This document shows positions 32,030 to 41,872 of a stretch of DNA of 64,000 nt, piece after piece. Position 1 is the stretch's first letter. Each line of letters opens with the position of its first letter. This DNA is from Microdochium bolleyi (taxonomy: Eukaryota; Ascomycota; Sordariomycetes; Xylariales; Microdochiaceae): positions 62,001 to 126,000 of the forward strand of contig KQ964247.1 in assembly GCA_001566295.1 (NCBI GenBank), given 5' to 3'. The position numbers and the translations under genes are program-made. Below the pieces are notes generated by a model that saw only the letters and a program-made list of their open reading frames with translations, made no database searches and was not told the origin of the DNA.

Positions 32030-34478
32030 GGCGTTCGATTATTGACCAGTACTGTCAGATCTGGTAGATGAAGGTCCGGAACAGATTCAAGCCTTTACGA
32101 CGCACGCACAAGAGCGACATTTTCTTTTATGGCTTCTTCGTTCTCTGCCGTCTGCGTTGCTGCTCGACCAATTACTGTGCCGCCGTGTTGGTGGTGACGT
32201 GCACTCGGCGGTTGTACCGCAATGGGATCCACGGCCGAGCACGGCAGGCCGTGTGTCGTTAATAAAATGCATCTTTTGTGTTGTATGCATTTCGGAGCCG
32301 GAGGGCTCTGGCCAATGGCGCGCGATGCTGCCGTCCCCTGCCGTCAGCAATCTGACCACTTTGGCATTTTTAAACTCCGTGACGCGGCCGCATGGGCCGG
32401 GCTTGGGGGCCGGTTCGCTTATCGTCCAGGGCTATGTTTGGGTTGTCACATTCCCCAGCCAACATTTTGATAAGAGTCTGTTGGCAGCAAATGCAACCCT
32501 GACGAGGATAAGCCTTTACTCGACTTGCCGGACGGACTGTAAGGCTGAAACCTGGAGACTGCCGATCAGGTGATTTCGCCGTGGTGCTCCAAGCATGTTC
32601 TGGGCAGCCCAATCCGAGGACATGGTGCCGGATTTGAGCCCCTGAGTGCCACCCATCCTCACCATGCTCGCATACCCGGAATAGCCGCGAACTGCAACTT
32701 TTATTACAACCATGGCCCCAGTTCAAAGTGCATATTGAAAAGAGACCTTACCATCCAGTCAAAATTCGCGATGTTGCTTCCGCCGGCTCGAACATGACCT
32801 TTCACGAACGACACGGTCCACGTCCTGGCAGCGTGTCACTGCAAGGACGTCTTACAAATCACCATGCAGGTCGGAGTTCCCAGTTGAGCCACCGTAGCCA
32901 GCTGGGATGGAAAGAAAACTGTGGATGCATATTGGCCCTGCACCAATGATCGCTGCGTGGACTCCATTCTCCGGGTGGCAGTGTTGCGTTAACATAGATC
33001 AAAATTTGACTGAGTTCACTGTTCTACTACCATCTGTCAAGGGTCACTTTTCGCAGACGATAATGCGATTCGAAATCCACAAACGCACTATGGGTTTTGG
33101 TAATTACACCGGTTTATTTCAGGTCACCATTCCTACTAAGTCTGGCACCTTGTTCTTGTCCTCCGCCATGTCTCCCAACTCTTGTACCTGCTTGAGAGAG
33201 ATATACCTTTGCCTTTGACTTGATCCCCCGCAAGAAGAAGCGGGAAATGTTCTTGGTGTCAACCAGGCCATGGTTCAGTGATCTCGGTCGCCGGGCCCGT
33301 CGTGGTGCATCCAAACGCAGCTTCGAGCTCCCGCATTTCCCCAAAGCACTTTAGTCTCGTAGCAACAAGTCTAGATGTCCGGATAGCCTGAAGCAGTACT
33401 AGTGAAGTCCCAACCAGACTAGCCCAGGAACAGAATCTTATCATTTTGCGGAAATTATTCCGTGTGGAAATCAAGATCCGGCGGAGCCAAGTTTTCCATG
33501 GCTTATCTTTTCGGCTGCGGGAACATGAGGAGCAAGAAATCTGAAAATCCTTCAGCCTTGGACAAAGCTAGCTGGCAGTGCCAACCATGAGTAGAGCAGC
33601 GGCACCACCATGTTAAGGCGACGCAGCACGTAGTTTCAATTCCCCAGGTCTATAATCGAAGACTCTCCCGACCCAGTACCCAGCCGACCGCGCGGTGGGA
33701 TGCCGTCTGCGTGGTTTGGAAGCTCCCAATTTCTGCATTTTGCATTGGGAGGACTTGTGGCTCTTAGCCTTTGCTGATTGATCTTCATCCAATCTTACGC
33801 GGACGCCGGCATTACTGAGCGAGTCCCACGCTAACAGCAACGAGGGCCCAGATCTGCCTGGTGGCCAGGAGTTGAAAGCACGCCACCCACCTCATCGCAC
33901 CGCCCCGCACACGATCGCGCCGCACGTGGCTGCAGACTATTGTTTGGCTACCAGCGCTGCGGCCTTGGTCCTCTAGCTCGAGCGCTAGTGGTAACTTCCG
34001 TTATTGCGCGATTGTTCCATGAGCTTATTGTCTCGTGCTGGCGGCAGACTCTTCAGGGGTGCGGCTTGTACCAGGTCGTCAACTCAAGTACCCGCGCTCT
34101 CTCTCTCTCTCTCTCTGAGATGGTGAGAAGATCTGGAGGCTACAACCTCGGTGAGCATATTTTCCCAGATCTGCGCGTTGGCCTGTACGGGGCCTTCAGC
34201 ACCAGCGCAGTCACAAGTCATAGGGCAGCCTTCGAAATCATGAGAACAAATGGTGTGTTGTTTCTACCGAGAAATGGTACCGTACAGAAAGTTATCCCCA
34301 ATATCGTGAAAATCGTTACTACAATGGTATGTCCATCGTGAGAACTGTGAAGAAGAATAAATCGGCCTGACTGCAGTATCAGACAAGCTTCGCCGCTCAA
34401 GGGGGAACAGAAAGAAGAGGCCCTTCGAGTAAATATGGAGAATGGGCAGAGTAGTGCGCTGTGCTACGTCGTCGACGT
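32030..34478. other. Intergenic with (CT)10 microsatellite
   Basis: About 2.4 kb between two minus-strand genes with no supportable coding region. The short frames on both strands lack family resemblance. It holds a dinucleotide repeat at 34097-34116. Confidence 0.5.
34097..34116. repeat. (CT)10 microsatellite
   Basis: Twenty bases of perfect CT dinucleotide repeat in noncoding DNA, probably length-variable between strains. Confidence 0.9.
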
Positions 34479-35360
34479 TTAGAGGAAGAAAGCAGCGAGG
34501 GCAGCAAAGGCGGCGAAAGCACCGACGCGGTTGGCGGCAGCGCCAGCCTGGGGAGGGGGGGTGGGGGTAGGGGTAGGAGTAGCGGAGGTGGTGGCAACCT
34601 CGGAGGTGGTGGTGGTGAAGCTGGAGGTGGGCTCCGGGGTGCTGATGGTGGTGATGCTGATAGTGGTGGTGGACTCGACAGTGGTGGTCGAAGAGATCTC
34701 GGTGGTGCTGCTGACCTCGGTGGTGGAAGAGGAAACCTCGCTGGTGGTGGAGGAAGCCTCGCTGGTGGTGGAGGAAGCCTCGCTGGTGGTGGACGAAGCC
34801 TCGCTGGTGGTGGACGAAGCCTCGCTGGTGGTGGACGAAGCCTCGCTGGTGGTGGACGAAGCCTCGCTGGTGGTGGACGAAGCCTCGCTGGTGGTGGACG
34901 AAGCCTCGCTGGTAGTGGACGAAGCCTCGCTGGTGGTAGAAGACACGGTAGAGCTGGACTCGGTGCTGGAGGCAGTGGAGGAGGTGACCGAGTAGACGGT
35001 GCTGGAGGTGGTCACGGAAGCAGAGGTGGAGGTGGTGCAGTCGGTCGAGGTGGACACGGTGACGGAGGACGCAGGGTAGTAGCTGTCAGTGGCCGAGGTA
35101 GGGTAGTAGTCCACAGCAGACGAGGTAGGGTAGTAGTCGGCGGCAGACGAGGTAGGGTAGTAGCTCTCGGAGGAGGCACTGGGGTAGTAGTCCTCGTCCT
35201 CGCACTGCTCCTCCTCACCCTCGGGGTAGTCGCTCTTGACGGGGTAGCTGTCGGTGGTGGCAGAGTAGACGACGCTGGAGGTAGTAGTGGCAGCGACCGG
35301 GTACTTGTTGGCGACGGCCAGAGCGGCCGAGGCGAGGATGGTGACGGCGACAGTCTTCAT
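34479..35360 (-). CDS. Ser/Thr-rich repeat, GPI-anchored wall protein
   Basis: Intronless, 293 aa. Signal peptide at residues 1-17 (MKTVAVTILASAALAVA). An acidic Tyr-rich segment follows, with five YYP-containing units (DYYPTSSA, SYYPTSSA and similar). A long Ser/Thr-rich stalk then includes nine SSTTSEA units. A Pro-rich linker (TPTPTPTPPP) leads to a hydrophobic C-terminal tail (VGAFAAFAALAAFFL) typical of a GPI-attachment signal. The stalk should be heavily O-mannosylated, extending the protein from the wall. Such proteins act in adhesion, surface hydrophobicity or wall structure; no ligand-binding domain is visible. Repeat copy number probably varies among strains. The opposite strand also stays open (Gly-rich) because of the codon bias. 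Confidence 0.85.
   Translation of the reverse strand: MKTVAVTILASAALAVANKYPVAATTTSSVVYSATTDSYPVKSDYPEGEEEQCEDEDYYPSASSESYYPTSSAADYYPTSSAVDYYPTSATDSYYPASSVTVSTSTDCTTSTSASVTTSSTVYSVTSSTASSTESSSTVSSTTSEASSTTSEASSTTSEASSTTSEASSTTSEASSTTSEASSTTSEASSTTSEASSTTSEASSTTSEVSSSTTEVSSTTEISSTTTVESTTTISITTISTPEPTSSFTTTTSEVATTSATPTPTPTPPPQAGAAANRVGAFAAFAALAAFFL
34753..34941 (-). repeat. Nine tandem 21-bp coding repeats
   Basis: GAAGCCTCGCTGGTGGTG-type units start every 21 bases at 34753, 34774, 34795, 34816, 34837, 34858, 34879, 34900 and 34921 (plus-strand reading). They encode SSTTSEA on the minus strand. Copies differ by one or two bases, for example GAG or GAC, and GTAGTG in the eighth. Confidence 0.93.
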
Positions 35361-37359
35361 CTTGGAGGTGGTTGATTAGAGAGAGACGGGGGATTTGTTG
35401 ATATGTTTATTAGAGAGTGACTGCGAAGAACGAGACGTAAAGAGTGATCTCGGTTGAATTAATGAGGGTGATATCGGGGTGGGTGGAAAAAGATGTAAAG
35501 GTGTTAAGTTAAGCATGGATGAATCGGGGCAGGGCCTCTTATACGTGTCAGCACAATCCAATGCTGCCTGCCGCACAAAGAAGAGGATTTGAAATGCACT
35601 CTGCAAAGACGATCTCGGAAGACACCGAATCACCCATCCATCTAGACCAATGGCATCGAGCAGGCCAAGGCTTCCTTCAAGGCTACTCTCAGCTGTGGCG
35701 CTCGCGTGGGCAGCTGAGGTCTAGGGTGTGCGGAGCCTTTCCGACGCAGCCGAACCGGGGTCACGACCCGAGGCAGCGAGATTGCTCCGCACCCGATGCC
35801 GTTCCTGCGCAAGCGTGTCGAGACTAAGCTGCCAATGGTGCTTGTGAGGCCTGACGTGGAAATGAGGGCCCACCACAGACACGATGGGCGCTCGGGTTGG
35901 TATCTCCGGAGGAAAGTGTTGTCAGGGCTTGGCAGCTTTTATTGATGCAGACACCATCTAGCGTGGTGGAGACCGCAGCGAAGTTTACTTGATCCGCGTG
36001 GCCTGGCTAAAATGTGGTGATTGCATCTCCAGTGGAAATGGGCGTACAGCGCAGCGCGTCGGTGGCGAGTCCAGTATTGTGCCTGTGGGCAAGAAATTGG
36101 AGAGGCGTACTGAAGTCAAATCAAGTCTGTGTCAGTGTCAGTGCAGACGAACACCGGCCACAGAACGTGGTCGGCGGATGAACGAGAGCTGCGATCTCAA
36201 GTACCACCATGTCCAATGTGCTGATTGAGGTCTGCTTACACGATCCCACAGGACGAAACCTGCAATGCAGGTCGTGAGGTGATTGGTCTCAGGACTTGGT
36301 GGGTGTCACCCGGGACTCTGGAAAAGTACCAACCATGACTCGCATTCGAGCCGGCCCGTGGGAGCAACGATCGATACACCTAGTCTTGTGGTCCGCGGCC
36401 ATTTCCGTGATGGTGCCCCTGAGCCACTCCGCGGCGGCGACTTTGCCACAGCGGCTAGCCGCTAGCCTCGAGCGCACTTGGCGGGAGCGAAGCCTCCTCC
36501 TGGCAGTGGCTGCGGCTTGAGGATGGTGGCTCATGCTGGTACCTTGTGGTTTCTCCCACAACAACCACACAAGGCATTATGAGGCTAGCCTAAAGCATGG
36601 ACAGGCTTTGATCTTGAGGGATTGTGTGACTTTCTGGACCTTCGCTTGATACACACCGTTGACCAAGGTGAAGAGTAGCCAGTACATCAACTGAGACTTG
36701 TCTCAGTCTCTGTAACAGGTGCAACGGGCAACAGCCGTTAAGGTGTCTTACCTCCACGTTATTTTTGCATTCACGCACTGCAACTCGGACGCGGTCGAGT
36801 GATTCTGGCTAAACCACTAATTGCAAGCCGTCTTTGATCCACATCTCGGACAACCACGAAAGCCAAGAGGGACTTTGCTGACAATCAGGGTCGCACCCAG
36901 ACACCTCTCTCACGCAGAACTCGGTGATATTCTCCACGATCAGTGTTTTGCCCCCGAAACGCTGGACCGCCCTGCAGGTTATGCAATCTCTGTCAGACAT
37001 CGAATTGATGAACATCTGGCTAAGCATCCACGTCAAAATGTGACACCTCCACAGATCCCGGGGTCCGCCTTCCCATACAGACAAGACCCCTGAACCCCTG
37101 AAGATGCCAAGCTTCTTATCGGTGAGCCAGGGGTCTCAGGGATCCTCCTCACCGTCCATCACGCAAAGCCCAGCCTCGTCCATCTCCAACTGCTGCTGGC
37201 CAACCCCTCATCTCCAGCGAGCCACATTCTCAAGGCCTAGGCTGGCATCCTGACCCAGGCTCCTGCACAGAGCGGTCATAGCTTCGACGCCATAGCCTTC
37301 ACACCACATTCATCCCGAGACTGCGGGACCACGAGAATTGCATCGTCGGTGACCAAAGC
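35361..37359. other. Intergenic, divergent promoters
   Basis: About 2 kb between the wall protein (-) and the membrane protein (+). Frames such as 35989-36228 and 36296-36520 are unrecognised. No repeats or RNA genes noted. Confidence 0.5.
35538..35543 (-). promoter_or_regulatory. Possible TATA box of wall-protein gene
   Basis: TATAAG on the minus strand lies about 180 bases upstream of the start codon at 35360. This is compatible with, but does not prove, promoter use. Confidence 0.3.
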
Positions 37360-38511
37360 ATGGCGCCTCAGGGGCTGCGCGTCGTGGCCGTTGCCAGCTT
37401 CGTCCCCGCGTTCCCGCTCCTCCTCGCGCACGGCATCGTCTCGCACTCGCCCGTCCCTGCGACGGGCCTCGTCCCGCTCGCCTTCTCTGCCGGCTTCTCG
37501 CTCTTCATTCTCCGCCGCCGCGCGCGCAGGCAAGCACCTCTTTCAGCGCCTCCCGGCAACGAGCGCGACAACGAGCGCGACAACGAGCGGCAGCCGCTGC
37601 TTCCTAGCGAGGAAGCCGGCTTCGTCCCGCCAGAAGACGACGCGGACGGCGTTGCCATCAACAGCCAGGACAACCACGATGGCCAGCGCACAAGTAATAG
37701 CCGCCGCCTCGAGGACATCCACGACCGACTCCCGATCATCGTCTTCCTCGCCGACACGGCGCTCGCCGCGGCGATCCTGACGGTGCTGGTCTACACGTGG
37801 CTCCGGTCGGGCGGGTTCTCGGGCCAGCTCGCCATGCTCGCCGCGTACGGGACGATCCCGATGCTCGCCAGCACGCTCGTGCACATCTACTTTGCGGTAC
37901 GCGGCCTCTCCCACGGCCTCGCGCTGCCCGAGCTGACTCGCTGGGTTGCCTGGCAGGTCGTGCCGGCCGACTGTCCCGGGTGCGGGCACCATCTGCGGCC
38001 CGAGGCGACGCCGGACATCCCGTGGTTTCAGTCGGCTCGGAATGCGGCGGCGTCAACAAGGGAGTGGAGGTTCCCGGCGCTGCCGCCACTCGCGTTTCCC
38101 GATGTGCGCGCGTGGGTCAGGTCGGGTGTTGACGATGGCGACGAGGACGAGGACGCGGAGGCCAGGCCGGCGACAGGTGCCGAGAGCACGACCACAAGCC
38201 GACGCCAGTGGCTGAGGCCGCCCGCCTGGCTAGGCTACGGCGCTGTTGACGAGACAGCGGATGAGCAGCGCAGCGAAGACGGTGGGGAGACAGCACGCTT
38301 GTTCGTGGATCACGACGGCGGCACTGCTCCGCCGTACCATGATCGAGACGATTTTGACAATGACCGCTACGATGGAGGAGCGGCAGCCGCGCGACCCGCG
38401 CAGGCCCTTGCGTCGAACAACTCTGCGGAGGAGGTTGTTGTTGTTGGGAAGAAGAAGCAGCGAAAGATCAGCTCTTCTTCGGACGCGCCCGATGGGGAAC
38501 CGGGCTGGTAA
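37360..38511 (+). CDS. Four-helix membrane protein of unknown function
   Basis: Intronless, 383 aa, not a family I recognise. Hydrophobic segments lie at about residues 7-28, 34-51, 124-147 (IIVFLADTALAAAILTVLVY) and 155-180 (AMLAAYGTIPMLASTLVHIY). Between helices 2 and 3 is an acidic/basic loop with a threefold NERD-type repeat (residues 68-77). After helix 4, WQVVPADCPGCGHHLRPE carries a Cys-x2-Cys-x-His-His group that could be half of a zinc ribbon. The C-terminal 170 residues are Asp/Glu- and Ala-rich with one WLRPPAWLGYG motif and look disordered. The start at 37360 gives helix 1 immediately and is the first ATG in the frame. It is probably a Pezizomycotina-specific membrane protein. Confidence 0.7.
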   Translation: MAPQGLRVVAVASFVPAFPLLLAHGIVSHSPVPATGLVPLAFSAGFSLFILRRRARRQAPLSAPPGNERDNERDNERQPLLPSEEAGFVPPEDDADGVAINSQDNHDGQRTSNSRRLEDIHDRLPIIVFLADTALAAAILTVLVYTWLRSGGFSGQLAMLAAYGTIPMLASTLVHIYFAVRGLSHGLALPELTRWVAWQVVPADCPGCGHHLRPEATPDIPWFQSARNAAASTREWRFPALPPLAFPDVRAWVRSGVDDGDEDEDAEARPATGAESTTTSRRQWLRPPAWLGYGAVDETADEQRSEDGGETARLFVDHDGGTAPPYHDRDDFDNDRYDGGAAAARPAQALASNNSAEEVVVVGKKKQRKISSSSDAPDGEPGW

Positions 38512-39835
38512 GGTTGTGTCGTCCGCATGGCCTGGCTTGTGAGGGGAAGTTCTCCAACCAACCTGGTGGCTTTGCTCAGGCCAGGCAGTGAGATGGGGAC
38601 GTGCTGTCCTAGGTGGAACTGGGCATGTCGTGACCGACGTGGAACAAGGCTTTTCTCCTCGGGTGATGCAATCTGGCGGTGGGCCGGCAGGAAGTGTTGA
38701 TTTTCCCTTTTATGTTTGCTGCTTTCCTTCCTTCCGCGACGAAGAGATACCATTTGCTGTGCCATATTCCATATCCATACGAGCGTCCAAACTTCTAGCG
38801 GGCACTTTGCAATCCAGCGTCACTGTTGATCTTTCTCTGGACTCTTCTATTGACCAGTGTCAATTTCCAGACACTCTACATCGTGCCAGCAAGTCCTGCT
38901 GTGCGCTGAGCTGTGTGAGACTAAGCTTGACCACCCGTGTGGTGAACATGAGTGGGCAGGTATGTGTCTAGCAACATGATGAGCGGCGGCAGTATCCAAC
39001 CCCGGACTGGAACTGTCTAGGCTGGGCCGCTCACGTCCCCATGAGATGATTCTTCTCTGACTATTACTGATTCGTCCGAGTCGGACAGGAAAACGATTCT
39101 CGCGTATACACCCGCTCCCCCTTCGGCCGAATCCATCGCGCCCAGCATGCTCGCCAACGGTGCGTTTTTTGCACTGGCCAGGATGCCTTTACCCCTGTTC
39201 CAGTGGCTGTATATACCTCTCGCAATCTCCTACTGCGCCAAGACTTACCCTCCTGCAAAGTGCGCCGCCGTCAGATTCCGAGAAGTCGAGCCAGACCAAG
39301 CCTCTGAGATGAAGATCAAGGCATATTCAACGACAGCTGCGAGAGCGGCAGCCGCGGTGAGATCCCTACGTCCAGCAAAACAAGTCATTTCGAGTGTCTG
39401 CCCGTGCATGAAGGTCTGTTGGCTCGCTTGCCGCTTTTGTCTCGCTGCCGTGTAAGCTTAGCCGAGACGTGAGCTTTGCTGGCCATTGTGCCGGACATTC
39501 TGACCTCCCTTCCGGAAGCTTTTGAACGCGCTTCGAGGGAGAGCGCTGAGGAGTTCAAGGATATATTAGAGGATTGCCCGGACTTAGCAGCGACTGGGGA
39601 CAACAAGATGGTCGCATCTTTCAAGTCATAATGGTAGGCGGACAACATCTTTGCTAATACATGTCGCCACTGAAACAGTGCGTATACAACGAAAGTCTTA
39701 ACACCATCTAGATACTCTAAAGCCCCTTCAGGCGTCGTCTTTCACTTCCCTTCCCCACGCCCCCTACCTATCAGCCAAGGAAGAAATCCATCTCCCTGCA
39801 GTTCACTCCTATGCATTATCCACCAATTCATGAAA
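38512..39835. other. Intergenic between convergent genes
   Basis: Nothing supportable. Short frames (38588-38971 plus, 39147-39455 plus) have no domain or signal-peptide logic. Confidence 0.5.
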
Positions 39836-40463
39836 TCAACCAGAGAAGTCCACAGCGCGCTTCGCGCCCCCAGGAGCGTCCCAGGCAACCAGACCCCGGA
39901 TATGCCACTCATCGGGTGGTCCACTCTGCAGTCGCTGCGAAACGGCGTTCCGGCATCTGTTGTTCTCATTGCGGAACACTGCGCCCTCCCGGAGAGTGCC
40001 GATCTCGTCGCGGGCACTGTCGGCATCGGGGAACTTGTACAGCATATTGAAGCATCGATGCCCGTCCGACACCTGGGGGTGGCTGTCGAATATCTGGTAG
40101 TATCGGACGTTGCCGCGGCGGACGACGAAGGACCTGGCAGTGCGGAACTGGCCCGTGCAGGGGTAGGGCCCGTCCTGGGTGTCGTTGCCGTTGTCCCTGA
40201 AGTAGCGGCAGTCTGTGACCTGTGATGGCCATCTGTCGTTCTCGATGCCAGCACACCAGCTCATTTCGCCAGTTCCCTTGATAACCATCTGAGAGAGGTT
40301 TGGTTAGTCTAACTTTTGCTCTCGAGAGACGACGCCTGCCACGTACGAGCTCGTTGCCACCCTGGCGCCCCCAGCAGTCCTTCTCCTTCCAAATTGTGAG
40401 CTCCCAGCCCAGGACGGGGCTGATGGCGGCGGTGGCGATGGTGGCGATGCTAGTGAAACGCAT
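39836..40463 (-). CDS. Small secreted cysteine-containing protein
   Basis: Exons 40463-40347 and 40288-39836, 570 nt (189 aa). An ATG nine bases upstream (40472) would add three residues. Signal peptide at residues 1-19 (MRFTSIATIATAAISPVLG), mature start WELTIWKEKDCWG. The intron has a GTACGT donor and CTCAG acceptor and joins NEL to MVIKGTGEMSW. The mature protein has six cysteines (in CWG, CAG, CRYF, CTG, CFN and CRN contexts), so up to three disulfides, and aromatic beta-strand-like segments (RYYQIFDSH). It has no transmembrane helix or GPI tail. I do not recognise the family. It meets the usual size and secretion criteria for a candidate effector or surface protein, which is not evidence of that role. 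Confidence 0.75.
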
Positions 40464-41872
40464 GATGGGCAATATTGGCTGCAGAATTCACGTTGTTGGT
40501 GGTGGTGAAGAGGATGAGGACGAGGATGAGTTAGTAGTAGATGAAGCAGTGTGATTTTGTAGTGTGTTGCTGTCTGGTGATGATGATGATGAGGTTGACG
40601 AAAGACTGAGAACAGATGTCACCTTTTATACAGGAACCACCGCCCTCCTGTGCCTCCGCCTCCTTCGCCGTTATCCACTATCTCGTACGTGGAGGACCAC
40701 CAGAACAGCTTGGTCAAGCCGTGAAGACGAAAGTGCATATCTCGGACTCCTTTTGCTGGGATCAGCCCTTGGCGTCGTTCGATGCTTACCGCGCCCCTTC
40801 CCTCCACCCTGGCTCGCCTAGTTAAAAATGGTCCACGTAGCCTCGCGGGTTAGGCTCTGGTCCTCATCGTAACCGTGGCCAATCAGAGTGCATGCTATAG
40901 CTTGGATCTATAGTCATCAAATGGGCCCAGCCTTGTAGACCACATTTGCCGCCACAGCCTCTGCAGTCGTCCTGCACGGTGAAGATCTCAATGTCCTCCA
41001 TGTGGACGGGCGGTTGTCAAGCGCTCGCGAGGCCCACGCGCTCCGCGTTCATTCCCAATTCTTTTGGTGACCACACAGCAAGCGCATCGCAGACCTCGCA
41101 GGCAGGCCGGGAATATAGTTGGCAAGTGGCCGCTTCGAAAAGTTCGGCGAGGAGAACGAGGCGGCGTCACTGTCATTCCATACAAATGGTGACGAAATAC
41201 GACACATTTCCAAGCAGCATTTCTCAGACACCCTCGAGCTTGCCAGCTTTCGCTCGAGAGAGGGCATCCTTGGTGGCAGGATCGAAAAACCTCTGATCGA
41301 CGCTGGCCCCCAAGCCATCCGATCGTGGGCTGACTTGTTGTCTGCGGAGTACTCTGCGCAGAAGATGCACTTGGGATGTGCGGATCATCTGCTTGCCGTC
41401 CTGCAGAGGAAATAGCTGACTTCATAGCACGAGCAACCCACAAAGATCAAATTATCTCATCTTACAGAGCTCACCAATTTAAATTGCCTTCTGGGCTTGT
41501 GCTTGCGTGAAGGGGGGATACACAAAGCATGGCCAAGAAGATGAAGCCCTCCATGTGCCGTGACAACTGTGCAGGGTTTTGTGTTCATCAAGACCACATT
41601 TCCACCTGTCCTCATGTCTCACACGCCTGTCACCATTGCCTTGTCCCACGAGAGTGTTCGATGGCTGCCTCGATTCTAGCATCAAATATGTATCGTATTC
41701 CAGCCCGGTACCAGCAGGGGTCTCGCGGGGTTTCCTCTACTGCCACAAAGGTACGCATAGCGTTACTGGCGATGCCCTTCAAGCACTAGTAGCATGACTT
41801 AAAAGGTGCAAACATACATCTACGAGCCACTGCTAGATGGGAGTAATATCTACGGTAGATAGCTTTTTTTGA
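40464..41872. other. Intergenic
   Basis: Upstream region of the small secreted protein, including its TATA element, and the 3' flank of the HET pseudogene. The 151-codon minus frame at 40988-41443 has no family resemblance. Confidence 0.5.
40624..40630 (-). promoter_or_regulatory. TATA box of small secreted protein
   Basis: Minus-strand TATAAAA about 160 bases upstream of the start codon at 40463, matching a TATA-driven, likely inducible promoter. Confidence 0.5.

Noticed and set aside
34461..35375. 304-codon Gly-rich plus-strand frame (repeated GGGRSLA)
   Set aside because: Reverse complement of the Ser/Thr repeat gene. The minus strand has a signal peptide and GPI tail, the plus strand nothing.
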